DNA from: CAZTJA01 sp964613745
GTDB taxonomy: Bacteria > Desulfobacterota > Desulfomonilia > Desulfomonilales > Desulfomonilaceae
Length of the DNA: 46,768 bases
Reading direction: 5' to 3'
NCBI GenBank assembly: GCA_964613745.1
Contig: CAZTJA010000012.1
Span: 1 to 46,768 of the forward strand
The translations under genes were made by a program, and so were the position numbers. A model generated the notes under the pieces. That model was not told the DNA's origin. It saw only the letters and a list, made by a program, of their open reading frames with translations, and made no database searches. Positions 15,000 through 23,848 of the stretch are shown in pieces. Numbering within the stretch: the stretch's first letter is position 1; each line of letters starts with the position of its first letter.

Positions 15000-17522
15000 A
15001 TGAAAAAACGAGTCTCCATTCCAGTAATCATATCCATATTCCTGTTCACTTTATCGCATGCGGCACCTCCGGATTCTTATAACAAAGGAATTAAGGCTCT
15101 CAAAACGGGGAATGCAAAGATCGCTCTCAAATTCCTCACTCAAGCCATAGAGTCGGACCCGGCAAATTATGTCATTTACAGCGACCGCGGCGTTGCTCAC
15201 AAAAAATTGGGAGAACTTGATAAAGCGGTCTCTGATTATTCCAAGGCCCTGGAAATTAAGCCGGATTATGTAACTGCATTGAACAACCGTGGAGTCGCTT
15301 ATACTCAGCTCGGAGATTACGATAAAGCCCTGTCGGATTTTCAACAGGCGCTCACGTACGGCAATTTGCAGGGAAAAATCCATTCAAATATGGCGACGGC
15401 TCTTGCCAAGTCCGGAAAAACCCAGGAAGCTCTGGCAGAATTCGAGCTGGCAGCCTCCATCGATCCTTTGGATGGAGACGCAGGATTGCTCATGGCGGAA
15501 CTGCTCGAAAATACCGGCCGTAAGGAAGAAGCCCTCAAAACCTATAGAAAGGCGTTTAGCGTCACTTCCGACCAACAACTCGTAAATACTCTGGACAAGA
15601 AAATGGCCGCTCTCGAGAAATCAATGTTAAAGACTACCACCGAGAAGCAGCCTGCCAAGGTACAGACGAATATAGCTGCACTTCAGCCTCTGCCGGCCAG
15701 AAACATTGTGCCTGCTCAACCGAGACCTTCGTCAACAAAGGTCGAAAAAAGTACCAACGAAGTCAGTGCGAACGATCCCAAGTCGTTTGAAGGTATTAAA
15801 TCGGTAGTGGAAGCCAAGGCCACCGAAAAGATGCTCCCCGCGTCCAAAGAAATCATTGCCCAAGGCCTATCATTCCTCGAAAATGGTGAATACCAAAAAG
15901 CTCTCTTGCGCTTTGAAGATGTGTTGCAGCTTGAAAGACGTGCCAAAAATCCTTTGGCCGTCGCAGCATGCCTCATGTACATCGGACAAACACACACGAA
16001 ATCGGGTGATTACCCAAAAGCAACGGCGGTTCTCGACGAAGCCAACAACATCTTTTCTAAACAAAAGTATGCCGAAGGCGTGATGACCGTCTCTATCCTG
16101 TCGGCACTTGCAAAGAGATCGGCCGGGAACCCGGACGCGGCAAGAACCGGCTTAACCTCGGTGATGAAGGAAGCGGAAACAAAGCACTGGCCCGAATTTG
16201 CTCAGTCCGTCAAAGACTTGGCTGAAAACAAGCCCAAGCCTGCCAACATTCAAATCGCCAAAAACAAGATTGCGAAAGCTGACCCCGTGGACTTGCCCGA
16301 TGAACGTCCCGCAGTTGCAACCGACTCATCCAAACCGAAAAAGGACAAAGCACCTGAAAAGGCTTCTTCCATAACATTGGTCCAGAAAGACACATCGAGA
16401 ACGAACCAGGGCAACCAAGAGGCTCGGCTGGAGGTTCTGCCTGAAGTCTCGGTCAACAAACAGTCTCAAGCCCCTGAAAAATCGCCTCAAATGGAAACAA
16501 AGGTAGTTACCCCCGAAGCCAAGACCGTCGAAAAACCCGTTTCCGGTGTGCGTTCGCTGCCTGGAGTAAAACCTGATCCCATCTTTACAAGCCCGAACTC
16601 TCCCCGGTTCGGATCCGTAGGCAATAAACCGTCCGTTTCCATGGAAGCGGCTAAGAAAAGCATATTTCCGCAAAGTGCTTCGTCCCCACAAAAGAGTGCC
16701 GCAAAAACGGAATTTCCTCAGCAGATCGCCTCAAGGGATCCCCTGGTTGCCCCGGAACATTTGAAACCGGCTATCCAAAGTCCGAAAACTGAAACCCTTC
16801 GTGAGATTAAACCCGTTCCGCCCAAACTGCCGATGTCCGAAAAGGAATTTCAGAAAAAACTTGCCGAAGAACTGGCTGAGCTTAAACGTCTCAAACAATC
16901 CAATGACGAAACCAAAATGATTTCCGTTTTGGAGAGGCTCACCGAAATATTCATGGAAAGGAAGGATTACGACAAAGCTCTCCACGGATTGGCGGCATCA
17001 TTGGCTTTTCGTCAAAAGACGGGAACAACCACGGGAATTGAAAAAAAGCTCGAACTCAGCAGCGACATCAAACTCAAACTTGATCAACCCGCAGGTGCAT
17101 TGGAAGACCTCACAAGAGCCATTTTTCTGGTTGAAGCAGGGTCCGGGAAAAATACGGCACAGGGCCCGAGATCCAAAGTCAAAAGGATCACGTCGGAATT
17201 GGGCCTTGAATCTACCCCGATATTAGCTGCTTACAATTTATTGTGGCAGGCAAAGACGGCAAAGGACGCACAGGCTGAAACAGAAGCCGTTTATATTATT
17301 GGAAATCTCCTTGCCAAAAGCACAAAACCTTCCGAAGCTTTGCCCTACTTCGAGAGGTCGTCGGCTTCGATACTCAAGGATAAGGCTGACCTTTACGAGA
17401 AACTGGGGCAATCACACCAGGCAAATGAGGCCTACACGCAGGCCTTAGAGGCTTTCAAGAAATTTGATTATCCGAAATATCTTGAAATGCGAAAACACGA
17501 AGGACCCAAATCGGGGACCTAG
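15000..17522 (+). CDS. large secreted TPR-repeat protein
   Basis: The start chosen is ATG 15000, giving 840 residues, because MKKRVSIPVIISIFLFTLSHA makes a normal signal peptide; a TTG at 14958 in frame would bury it. Residues about 22-210 hold at least five canonical TPRs (IYSDRGVAHKKLGELDKAVS, ALNNRGVAYTQLGDYDKALS and others). A further TPR group lies at about 280-400, with a long Pro/Lys/Ser-rich, probably disordered linker (about 410-620). A C-terminal TPR-like region (about 620-830) follows. This mirrors the truncated protein at 1-1790. It is expected in the periplasm or at the envelope as a protein-interaction platform. The small membrane-protein gene at 17541 begins 18 bases after its stop. 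Confidence 0.88.
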   Translation: MKKRVSIPVIISIFLFTLSHAAPPDSYNKGIKALKTGNAKIALKFLTQAIESDPANYVIYSDRGVAHKKLGELDKAVSDYSKALEIKPDYVTALNNRGVAYTQLGDYDKALSDFQQALTYGNLQGKIHSNMATALAKSGKTQEALAEFELAASIDPLDGDAGLLMAELLENTGRKEEALKTYRKAFSVTSDQQLVNTLDKKMAALEKSMLKTTTEKQPAKVQTNIAALQPLPARNIVPAQPRPSSTKVEKSTNEVSANDPKSFEGIKSVVEAKATEKMLPASKEIIAQGLSFLENGEYQKALLRFEDVLQLERRAKNPLAVAACLMYIGQTHTKSGDYPKATAVLDEANNIFSKQKYAEGVMTVSILSALAKRSAGNPDAARTGLTSVMKEAETKHWPEFAQSVKDLAENKPKPANIQIAKNKIAKADPVDLPDERPAVATDSSKPKKDKAPEKASSITLVQKDTSRTNQGNQEARLEVLPEVSVNKQSQAPEKSPQMETKVVTPEAKTVEKPVSGVRSLPGVKPDPIFTSPNSPRFGSVGNKPSVSMEAAKKSIFPQSASSPQKSAAKTEFPQQIASRDPLVAPEHLKPAIQSPKTETLREIKPVPPKLPMSEKEFQKKLAEELAELKRLKQSNDETKMISVLERLTEIFMERKDYDKALHGLAASLAFRQKTGTTTGIEKKLELSSDIKLKLDQPAGALEDLTRAIFLVEAGSGKNTAQGPRSKVKRITSELGLESTPILAAYNLLWQAKTAKDAQAETEAVYIIGNLLAKSTKPSEALPYFERSSASILKDKADLYEKLGQSHQANEAYTQALEAFKKFDYPKYLEMRKHEGPKSGT

Positions 17523-17540
17523 AATCGGATCGTCGTATAC

Positions 17541-17768
17541 GTGTCTGCCGTATCAAGACTACTTTGGAGCTTTTTATCCAGCAATTTCTTTGCTATAGCC
17601 ACTCTTGTGTGTGCAGTTGCAGCGTTGTTCTACCTGTATCAATCCGATAAGGTCTATGAAACCTACATTGGGGCGGGCGTTCTCATGGGTGCGGCGGCAT
17701 TGATTACGGCAGGCATTATCAAAGAAAGAATGGCGAACAAAAAAGAAAAATTTAAAAATCATCCCTGA
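17541..17768 (+). CDS. small two-helix membrane protein
   Basis: A 75-residue protein beginning at GTG 17541 with only a weak ribosome site. It has two hydrophobic segments (about residues 16-32 and 42-60) separated by the polar loop QSDKVYETYIG, and a Lys-rich tail (KERMANKKEKFK). The positive tail suggests both ends face the cytoplasm. It is 18 bases downstream of the TPR gene and ends nine bases before the GntR regulator stop on the other strand. Function unknown. Confidence 0.65.
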   Translation: MSAVSRLLWSFLSSNFFAIATLVCAVAALFYLYQSDKVYETYIGAGVLMGAAALITAGIIKERMANKKEKFKNHP

Positions 17769-17777
17769 ATTCCAAGT

Positions 17778-18521
17778 CTATTCTCGCAAGAATCTCTTTT
17801 TATATTCGTCGACCACAAATTGTAAGTGCTCCTGCATTGCCTCCTGCGCTTTGACCTCGTCTCTGTTGCGTATTGCCGCAAATATCTTGCGATGATGATT
17901 GAGAATTGTTTCCTGTTCTTCAGTTGTAACAAATATCTGTTCCCTATATATCCTTACTGACGAGCCGATGAGTTGCATTATGCTATGCATGAGGTGAAGG
18001 AATATCGTGTTGTGCGAAGCGGCCGCAATCTCTGCATGAAAGCTGAAATCCGCTTCCGGATGGATTCTCCCGGAATCGAAGTCCAATTCCATTAACCTCA
18101 AGAACTTTTCCATCCTCTTTAATTCGGCTTCGGTTCTGTTCTTGGCAGCCTGCTTGGCAGCCCAACCCTCCATGAATGCGCGCACTTCGGTCAGTTCCAG
18201 AACTTTTCGAGGATCCTCTTCCAGAAAAATTTCTATTGGTCGAAGAATCTGCTGTTCAGTAATGTTTCGGACTATTGACCCGCCCCCGTGGACCGTTTCA
18301 ACCATTCCCATTATTTCAAGCTGCTGGATAGCTTCACGAATGGATGGTCTGCTCACACCCATCGTTTCCGCCAGTTCGCGCTCGGACGGGAGTCTTTCTC
18401 CAACTTTAAACACGCCGTCGGAAATAACTTTTTTGAGTTGAGTAGCCACTTTTTGGGCAACTCGTTCCAACCGTATTGGCCGGAAAAGCTGTTCCGGGTT
18501 TTTTTTATCTGAATCGGCCAT
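17778..18521 (-). CDS. GntR/FadR-family regulator of the lactate operon
   Basis: The 247-residue protein (from ATG 18519-18521; a TTG two codons earlier is also in frame) has an N-terminal winged helix typical of GntR (GERLPSERELAETMGVSRPSIREAIQQLEI) and a C-terminal all-helical FCD effector domain (about 95-230). That domain carries the metal/ligand residues of the FadR subgroup (EVRAFMEGWAA, DFSFHAEIAAASHN, HRKIFAAIRNRD). FCD regulators such as LldR and PdhR sense lactate, pyruvate or other carboxylates. It is divergent from glcD-glcF-lctP-lut, and a TGGT-N3-ACCA site typical of this subgroup lies over the operon promoter, so it is very likely the local repressor. The effector (lactate or pyruvate) is inferred. 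Confidence 0.9.
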   Translation of the reverse strand: MADSDKKNPEQLFRPIRLERVAQKVATQLKKVISDGVFKVGERLPSERELAETMGVSRPSIREAIQQLEIMGMVETVHGGGSIVRNITEQQILRPIEIFLEEDPRKVLELTEVRAFMEGWAAKQAAKNRTEAELKRMEKFLRLMELDFDSGRIHPEADFSFHAEIAAASHNTIFLHLMHSIMQLIGSSVRIYREQIFVTTEEQETILNHHRKIFAAIRNRDEVKAQEAMQEHLQFVVDEYKKRFLRE

Positions 18522-18548
18522 ATACAAGCATTAATCCGAATCCGCGGT

Positions 18549-18562
18549 TTCTGTCAACAGAA
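18549..18562. promoter_or_regulatory. TTCTGT-CA-ACAGAA palindrome between divergent genes
   Basis: Six-base perfect arms with a two-base centre, lying 25 bases upstream of the lactate promoter -35 and about 28 bases from the regulator ATG. It could be a second operator or an activator site. It does not match the GntR half-site TGGT. Confidence 0.35.
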
Positions 18563-18585
18563 CAATTGCTCGAATAATAAATTAC

Positions 18586-18613
18586 TTGACAAGAGTTTTA
18601 TTTGTCTTATGGT
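18586..18613 (+). promoter_or_regulatory. sigma-70-like promoter of the lactate oxidation operon
   Basis: Perfect TTGACA (18586-18591), 16-base spacer, TATGGT (18608-18613). Transcription would begin near 18620, so the glcD start at 18645 is inside the transcript and the in-frame ATG at 18609 is not. Confidence 0.6.
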
Positions 18614-18620
18614 ATTACCA
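18610..18620. promoter_or_regulatory. GntR/FadR-type operator TGGT-ATT-ACCA
   Basis: A perfect inverted repeat with 4-base arms and a 3-base centre, the form known for FadR-subgroup regulators (TGGT-N3-ACCA, as for PdhR/LldR-type sites). It overlaps the -10 element and predicted start site of the lactate operon, so binding would block RNA polymerase. The divergent GntR gene is about 90 bases away. Confidence 0.6.
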
Positions 18621-18644
18621 GTAGACCACCACTCCAGGGCACCC

Positions 18645-20030
18645 ATGAACAACATCGCATCCAAAATCGAATCCATTATCGGGAAGGGCAAAGTTCTGTC
18701 TTCTGAAACGGAGCTGCTCTGTTATTCGTATGATTCAACTCCTCTCATCCAGTCATTACCGCAGGCGGTGGTTCGAGTCGCCAATGAAGAAGATATCCGC
18801 AAAACCCTCGAGTTTGCCGCTGCAGAAGGACTGCCGGTAACAACGCGCGGCAGCGGAACAGGACTCAGCGGGGGATCGGTTCCCGTACAGGGGGGGATCG
18901 TTTTGGTCACTACCGGAATGAATCGAATTCTGGATCTTGACGAGAACGACCTGACGGTGACCGTAGAACCCGGAGTCATAACTTCCCATCTGCATGCGGC
19001 GGTGGAATCAAAGAATCTCTTCTATCCTCCCGACCCGGGCAGCATGAAAATTTCCACAATAGGCGGAAATGTTGCTGAAAACGCCGGCGGCTTGAGAGGC
19101 TTAAAGTACGGGATCACAGGCGATTATGTGATGGCCTTGGACACGTTCTTTATTGATGGATCAAAAGTGAAGTACGGCACAAAGTGCGTCAAAGATGTGG
19201 CAGGTTACAATTTAACGAAGTTTCTAACCGGGACCGAAGGTACAATAGGTATTTTCTCCAAAATCATTCTCAAACTCATCCCAAAACCCCAAACAAAAAA
19301 AACCATCTTGGCTCTCTACGACGATGTGATCGATGCAGCGAAAACGGTATCGGCCATCATCTCACGGAAAGTCATTCCGTCCACCCTCGAATTCATGGAT
19401 AGGGTGACCATTAACTGCGTTGAAGATCACGTCAAAATAGGTCTGCCAAGAGAAGTTGAAGCCCTGCTCTTGATTGAAGCTGACGGTCACCCGGCAGTGG
19501 TGGCCGAAGATGCGGCCGTGATCGAAGAAGCATGTAAAGCGAACAAAGTTCGTACTTTAAGAATTGCAAAAGACCTCAAAGAATCCGATGAGCTTTTTGC
19601 CGCACGTCGAAACGCCTTAACTTCCCTGGCCAGAGTCAAACCCACTACAATTTTAGAAGATGTAACCGTCCCCCGCCCCGCCATTCCTGAAATGATGGCA
19701 ACCATCAAGGAAGCCGCCCAGAGATACAACATCAAAATAGGCACGTTCGGTCATGCAGGAGATGGAAATCTTCATCCAACGTGTCTTACCGATGAAAGAG
19801 ACAAAGATGAGATCCACAGAGTGGAAGAGGCATACGAAATAATTTTTGAAAAAGCTATCGGCCTCGGCGGCACGATCTCCGGCGAACACGGAACCGGCAT
19901 CACCAAAGCAAAGTACCTTCCCAAAATGGTCGGCCCGGAAGCAGTCAATATTATGCGCCGGATCAAGAAAGCATTCGATCCGCAAGGTCGACTCAACCCC
20001 GGCAAAATCTTTTCCTTGAATGCGGACTGA
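18645..20030 (+). CDS. glcD: FAD-linked lactate/glycolate dehydrogenase, GlcD-type subunit
   Basis: A 461-residue flavoprotein of the VAO/PCMH family. The FAD-binding half shows TTRGSGTGLSGGSVP (about residue 67) and GGNVAENAGGLRGLKYG, and the C-terminal half shows FGHAGDGNLHP (about 367), SGEHGTG and FDPQGRLNPGK. These fit the catalytic subunit of glycolate oxidase/D-lactate dehydrogenase, which oxidises D-lactate or glycolate and passes electrons to an Fe-S partner. ATG 18645 is chosen because it lies downstream of the predicted transcription start and has AGGG nearby; an ATG at 18609 overlaps the promoter. The next gene (glcF-type) starts five bases after its stop. By comparison with the Desulfovibrio organic acid oxidation region it is most likely the D-lactate dehydrogenase. 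Confidence 0.92.
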   Translation: MNNIASKIESIIGKGKVLSSETELLCYSYDSTPLIQSLPQAVVRVANEEDIRKTLEFAAAEGLPVTTRGSGTGLSGGSVPVQGGIVLVTTGMNRILDLDENDLTVTVEPGVITSHLHAAVESKNLFYPPDPGSMKISTIGGNVAENAGGLRGLKYGITGDYVMALDTFFIDGSKVKYGTKCVKDVAGYNLTKFLTGTEGTIGIFSKIILKLIPKPQTKKTILALYDDVIDAAKTVSAIISRKVIPSTLEFMDRVTINCVEDHVKIGLPREVEALLLIEADGHPAVVAEDAAVIEEACKANKVRTLRIAKDLKESDELFAARRNALTSLARVKPTTILEDVTVPRPAIPEMMATIKEAAQRYNIKIGTFGHAGDGNLHPTCLTDERDKDEIHRVEEAYEIIFEKAIGLGGTISGEHGTGITKAKYLPKMVGPEAVNIMRRIKKAFDPQGRLNPGKIFSLNAD

Positions 20031-20035
20031 TTACG

Positions 20036-21361
20036 ATGGCTCATACAATAGACTCCGAAAAAATTGCTCAATCATTTTCCACATTGGATCTCCACGATTA
20101 CGGGGACGTGCTGCAGTGCATGAGATGCGGTACATGCCTGCCGTCATGTCCCACTTACAAAACCGATGCCGTAGAAACACAATCACCCCGGGGACGCATA
20201 GCCATGATTAAGGCCGTCATGGACGGCAAATTGCGGGCCTCCGAAGAGTTCATCGAGCATATGTATCATTGTCTCGACTGCCGCAATTGTCAGACGGTTT
20301 GTCCCGCAGGAGTCAGAGCCGGAGAATTGGTGCTCGAAGCAAGGAATCGAATAGAAGACTGCATTCCGCAGCCCCTGCTGAAGAGATTCATGCTCGAATA
20401 TGCAATCAAAGATCAAAAGAAATTGAATCGGTTCATGATTCCGGCTCGCCTGTATCAAGATCTCGGAATCCAATGGTTGGTAAGAAAATCAAAAGTGCTG
20501 GGCTTGTTGTCGGATGACCTCGATTTCATGGAGGCATTGTTGCCGCCCCTCCCTGCACGCCCGCTCTCCTTTACCATTCCCGAGGTTATGCCCGCGCATG
20601 GACAGGAAAAAGGAAGGGTCGGTTTTTTTCTCGGATGCGCCATGAACCTTATCTTCGCGGATATCAGCCGAGATACCATCGAAATCCTCAATCGTGCCGG
20701 ATACACGGTGTTCATTCCGAAAGATCAGCAGTGTTGTGGGACGCCGAACATCGCCGAAGGCGAACGAAAAATCTATCGCGAAATGGCGGAGCACAACGTC
20801 AAGCTCTTCCATGACAAAAATGTGGATTTTGTAGTAACCGATTGTGCTGCCTGTGGCAGCGAATTGAAGACCTACGGGGAGATGCTCTCCCGCCTTTCCG
20901 TCGCAGATAGAGCAGGCGAATTCTCTCGCAAGGTACGAGATGTCTCCGAGTTTCTCGATAGTGCCGTAAGTTCGTCGGATCTTTTCGGAGCCATGCAGGA
21001 AACCGTATGTTTCCATGATCCCTGCCACCTCAGGCACGGCCAAAAACTCATACTTCCACAACGTAATTTACTCAGACGTATTCCCAACCTTATCTACAGA
21101 GACATCCCCGATGACGGTGCCTGCTGCGGTTCGGCAGGCATTTACAACATAACTCATCGGGACCGGTCGATGAAGATCCTCAAAGCTAAAATCGAAGCAA
21201 TCGAAAAGACCGGAGCCGAGAGGGTCGTAACCTCCAATCCCGGTTGCTACATGCAGCTCCTGTACGCTGCTCACAATTTTGATACAGGATGGAAAGTCAC
21301 GCATATTTCCCAGATGTTGCGAGAATCAATGGATAGAGGAGCGCGAAATCGGGAGAAATAG
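20036..21361 (+). CDS. glcF: Fe-S subunit of lactate/glycolate dehydrogenase, GlcF-type
   Basis: The 441-residue protein carries two [4Fe-4S] motifs, CMRCGTCLPSCPTY (about residues 28-41) and CLDCRNCQTVCP (about 80-91). These are followed by two cysteine-rich CCG domains with CCGTPN (about 233), CHLRHG (about 330) and CCGSAG (about 364), as in heterodisulfide reductase subunit D and GlcF. It would accept electrons from the GlcD-type flavoprotein and pass them to a membrane quinone or another carrier. ATG 20036 is five bases after the glcD stop, indicating translational coupling. Confidence 0.92.
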   Translation: MAHTIDSEKIAQSFSTLDLHDYGDVLQCMRCGTCLPSCPTYKTDAVETQSPRGRIAMIKAVMDGKLRASEEFIEHMYHCLDCRNCQTVCPAGVRAGELVLEARNRIEDCIPQPLLKRFMLEYAIKDQKKLNRFMIPARLYQDLGIQWLVRKSKVLGLLSDDLDFMEALLPPLPARPLSFTIPEVMPAHGQEKGRVGFFLGCAMNLIFADISRDTIEILNRAGYTVFIPKDQQCCGTPNIAEGERKIYREMAEHNVKLFHDKNVDFVVTDCAACGSELKTYGEMLSRLSVADRAGEFSRKVRDVSEFLDSAVSSSDLFGAMQETVCFHDPCHLRHGQKLILPQRNLLRRIPNLIYRDIPDDGACCGSAGIYNITHRDRSMKILKAKIEAIEKTGAERVVTSNPGCYMQLLYAAHNFDTGWKVTHISQMLRESMDRGARNREK

Positions 21362-21398
21362 GGCAATGCCCAAGTAATAAGGACGGGGAGGTTATCTG

Positions 21399-23042
21399 AT
21401 GGCTTGGCAACAAGTTTACAATCCTTTAAACAGCGTTGCGCTTTCAACAATACTCGCGGCTATTCCCATAGTCGTGCTTCTCGGAACATTGGCCATTCTG
21501 AGGATCAAAGCTCATTGGGCTGCTGTTCTTGGTCTCGTTTCCGCTCTCGTGGTTGCTGTTTTTGTTTTCGGAATGCCTGCCGAAATGGCTGGAAAAACAG
21601 CACTTTTAGGTGGATTATTCGGTTTACTGCCTATCGGTTGGATAGTCGTTCACGTCATCTTTCTGTACAGACTCACCAAAGAGAAAGGCGAATTCCAAGT
21701 TCTTCAGGACAGCCTCACTACAATAACCCAGGATCAGAGGCTTCAGCTCGTCCTGATTGCATTCTCCTTCGGTGCATTTTTTGAGGGTGCTGCAGGATTC
21801 GGGACACCCGTCGCCGTTACCTCCGCAATTCTCATCGGATTGGGATTCACTCCGTTGCATGCCTCGGGGCTTTCGTTAATTGCAAATACCGCACCGGTGG
21901 CTTTCGGCGCTTTGGGTATTCCCATTATTACTTTGGCGGCGGTGTCGGACCTCGATCTCCTGAAATTGAGCGCCATGGCGGGAAGGCAGTTACCCTTCTT
22001 TTCAGTCCTGGTTCCTTTCTGGTTGGTCTGGGCTTATGCAGGCTTCCGCGGAATGTGGGCCGTGTGGCCCGCCATCTTGGTAGCAGGCGTAGCATTTGCC
22101 GTACCGCAATTTCTCGTTTCCAACTTTCATGGCCCGTGGCTTGTGGATATCGTAGCTTCTCTCGTGTCTCTGGCGGCGGTTACCATCTTCTTGTTGGTGT
22201 GGCACCCGAAGGAGATTTGGGGTGTCGACGGTGTCAAATCCGCTTCAGGTTCGGCAAGGGCCACTCATTCACACACCAGAGCGCAAGTTGCCAGAGCGTG
22301 GTTGCCCTGGATCATCTTGAGTGTCCTCGTATTCATCTGGGGACTCCCCGAAATGAAGAAGTTCCTGGACGGACTTTCCGTCTTTAAATTCCCCATCTCC
22401 GGGCTTCACAACCTAATCGAGAGAGTTCCGCCGGTTGTTGCGAAACCTACACCCGAAGCGGCTATTTACAACTTGAATTGGCTTTCGGCAACGGGAACCG
22501 GCATCCTATTGGCAAGCATCATTTCAGGCTTCATAATGGGGTATAGAGTTAAAGACCTGTTTCGAGTGTACTTTGAAACGCTGTACATGGTGAGATATTC
22601 CATCCTCACCATCGCGGCCATGCTGTCACTGGGATTCGTGACAAGGTATTCCGGATTGGATGCAACACTAGGCTTGACATTCGCCATGACGGGTATGTTC
22701 TATCCATTCTTCGGAACGCTGTTAGGATGGTTAGGAGTGGCTTTGACCGGCTCCGATACTGCATCAAATGTTCTCTTCGGAAGCCTGCAGAGAATCTCCG
22801 CCGAACAAATCGGTATCAGCCCCATCCTTATGGCATCGGCCAACTCCACGGGCGGCGTAATGGGCAAAATGATAGACGCCCAGAGCATTGTTGTGGCGAG
22901 CACTGCAACGCAATGGTATGGTCATGAAGGCGACATTCTAAGATACGTGTTTTTCCATAGTATCGCCTTGGCATCCCTCGTGGGAATACTGGTATTTCTT
23001 CAAGCTTATGTTCCTCCGTTCACATCTCTTGTAGTCCATTAA
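21399..23042 (+). CDS. lctP: L-lactate permease family transporter
   Basis: A 547-residue polytopic membrane protein of the LctP family, which imports lactate (and glycolate) with protons. Diagnostic stretches are FFEGAAGFGTPVAVTSAILIG (shown here in part), NTAPVAFGALGIPI, LTGSDTASNVLFGSLQ and MASANSTGGVMGKMI. Length and about 12-14 hydrophobic segments fit the family. ATG 21399 has GGGGAGG just upstream. It is third in the operon, after the dehydrogenase genes it would supply. A long hairpin (23055-23091) follows before lutA. Confidence 0.93.
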   Translation: MAWQQVYNPLNSVALSTILAAIPIVVLLGTLAILRIKAHWAAVLGLVSALVVAVFVFGMPAEMAGKTALLGGLFGLLPIGWIVVHVIFLYRLTKEKGEFQVLQDSLTTITQDQRLQLVLIAFSFGAFFEGAAGFGTPVAVTSAILIGLGFTPLHASGLSLIANTAPVAFGALGIPIITLAAVSDLDLLKLSAMAGRQLPFFSVLVPFWLVWAYAGFRGMWAVWPAILVAGVAFAVPQFLVSNFHGPWLVDIVASLVSLAAVTIFLLVWHPKEIWGVDGVKSASGSARATHSHTRAQVARAWLPWIILSVLVFIWGLPEMKKFLDGLSVFKFPISGLHNLIERVPPVVAKPTPEAAIYNLNWLSATGTGILLASIISGFIMGYRVKDLFRVYFETLYMVRYSILTIAAMLSLGFVTRYSGLDATLGLTFAMTGMFYPFFGTLLGWLGVALTGSDTASNVLFGSLQRISAEQIGISPILMASANSTGGVMGKMIDAQSIVVASTATQWYGHEGDILRYVFFHSIALASLVGILVFLQAYVPPFTSLVVH

Positions 23043-23054
23043 CGGAGGATTATC

Positions 23055-23091
23055 AGGCCCGATCGCTTCCTGCCTATTGAGCGATCGGCCT
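23055..23091 (+). repeat. intra-operon hairpin between lctP and lutA
   Basis: AGGCC-C-GATCGCT (23055-23067) pairs with AGCGATC-GGCCT (23080-23091): 12 base pairs with one bulged C and a 12-base loop. There is no T-run after it, so a full intrinsic terminator is unlikely; a processing or stability element, or partial attenuator, is more likely. A similar hairpin is at 25729-25760. Confidence 0.6.
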
Positions 23092-23122
23092 ACTCTTAAC
23101 GAAACCTCAGAAGAGGTGATTT

Positions 23123-23848
23123 ATGCGTGTCCAACTTTTCGCGACCTGTCTCATTGATACGTTTTTTCCGGAAACCGGTGAAGCGGTACTAAAGTTGATG
23201 AGACATTTCGGCGTAGACGTTTCGTTTCCCAAAGATCAAACCTGTTGCGGTAAACCTTCCGATAGTGGAGGTTACAGCGATATATCCAGGAAAGCCGCCG
23301 AACATTTCATTTCGGTTTTCGAACGCAGCCCCGACCCCATTCTGATCCCATCCGGTTCCTGCGCTTCAATGGTGAAGAACCATTATCCTGAACTGTTCGA
23401 ACATGACCCCATTATGCTCAAGAAAGCCAAAGCCATTGGTGAAAGAACGTACGAATTCAGTCAATTCATGGTTCACGTCCTTAAAGCTCATGAAAACGTA
23501 TTTTCTGGGCGAGGAAAATTGACGTATCACGCCTCTTGTCAACTAACCCGAGAACTGGGAGTCAGGGATGAACCTCTTCAACTGATCAATTCCATTCGGG
23601 GCGTTGAGTTCGTTCCAATGCCTGCGGCGGATCGTTGCTGCGGATTCGGCGGAATTTTCATGGCGAAGCTTCCGGAAGTATCTATGGCATTGGCCGATGA
23701 AAAGCTGGATACCATTCTTGAAACAGGTGCGGATACCGTCACCGGCTGCGATCATGGATGTCTGATGAACATTGCTGATGCAATCAAGAGACGAGAAGTT
23801 GATGTCAAAGTAAAACATCTTGCCGCAGTTCTCGCGGAGGCAATTTAA
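23123..23848 (+). CDS. lutA: lactate utilization protein A (LutA/YkgE-type)
   Basis: A 241-residue protein with two CCG domains: CLIDTFFPETGEAV...DQTCCGKPSDSGG, then SCQLTRELG...DRCCGFGGIF. LutA works with LutB and LutC in oxidation of L-lactate to pyruvate and is thought to bind an Fe-S cluster through the CCG motifs. The lengths, order and spacing match lutABC operons. ATG 23123 follows AGAGGTGAT. The stop overlaps the lutB ATG by one base (TAATG), so translation is coupled. Confidence 0.9.
   Translation: MRVQLFATCLIDTFFPETGEAVLKLMRHFGVDVSFPKDQTCCGKPSDSGGYSDISRKAAEHFISVFERSPDPILIPSGSCASMVKNHYPELFEHDPIMLKKAKAIGERTYEFSQFMVHVLKAHENVFSGRGKLTYHASCQLTRELGVRDEPLQLINSIRGVEFVPMPAADRCCGFGGIFMAKLPEVSMALADEKLDTILETGADTVTGCDHGCLMNIADAIKRREVDVKVKHLAAVLAEAI

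Noticed and set aside
18609..18644. Upstream ATG extension of the glcD-type gene
   Set aside because: The codons overlap the predicted -10 element and operator, upstream of the transcription start; homology begins after ATG 18645.
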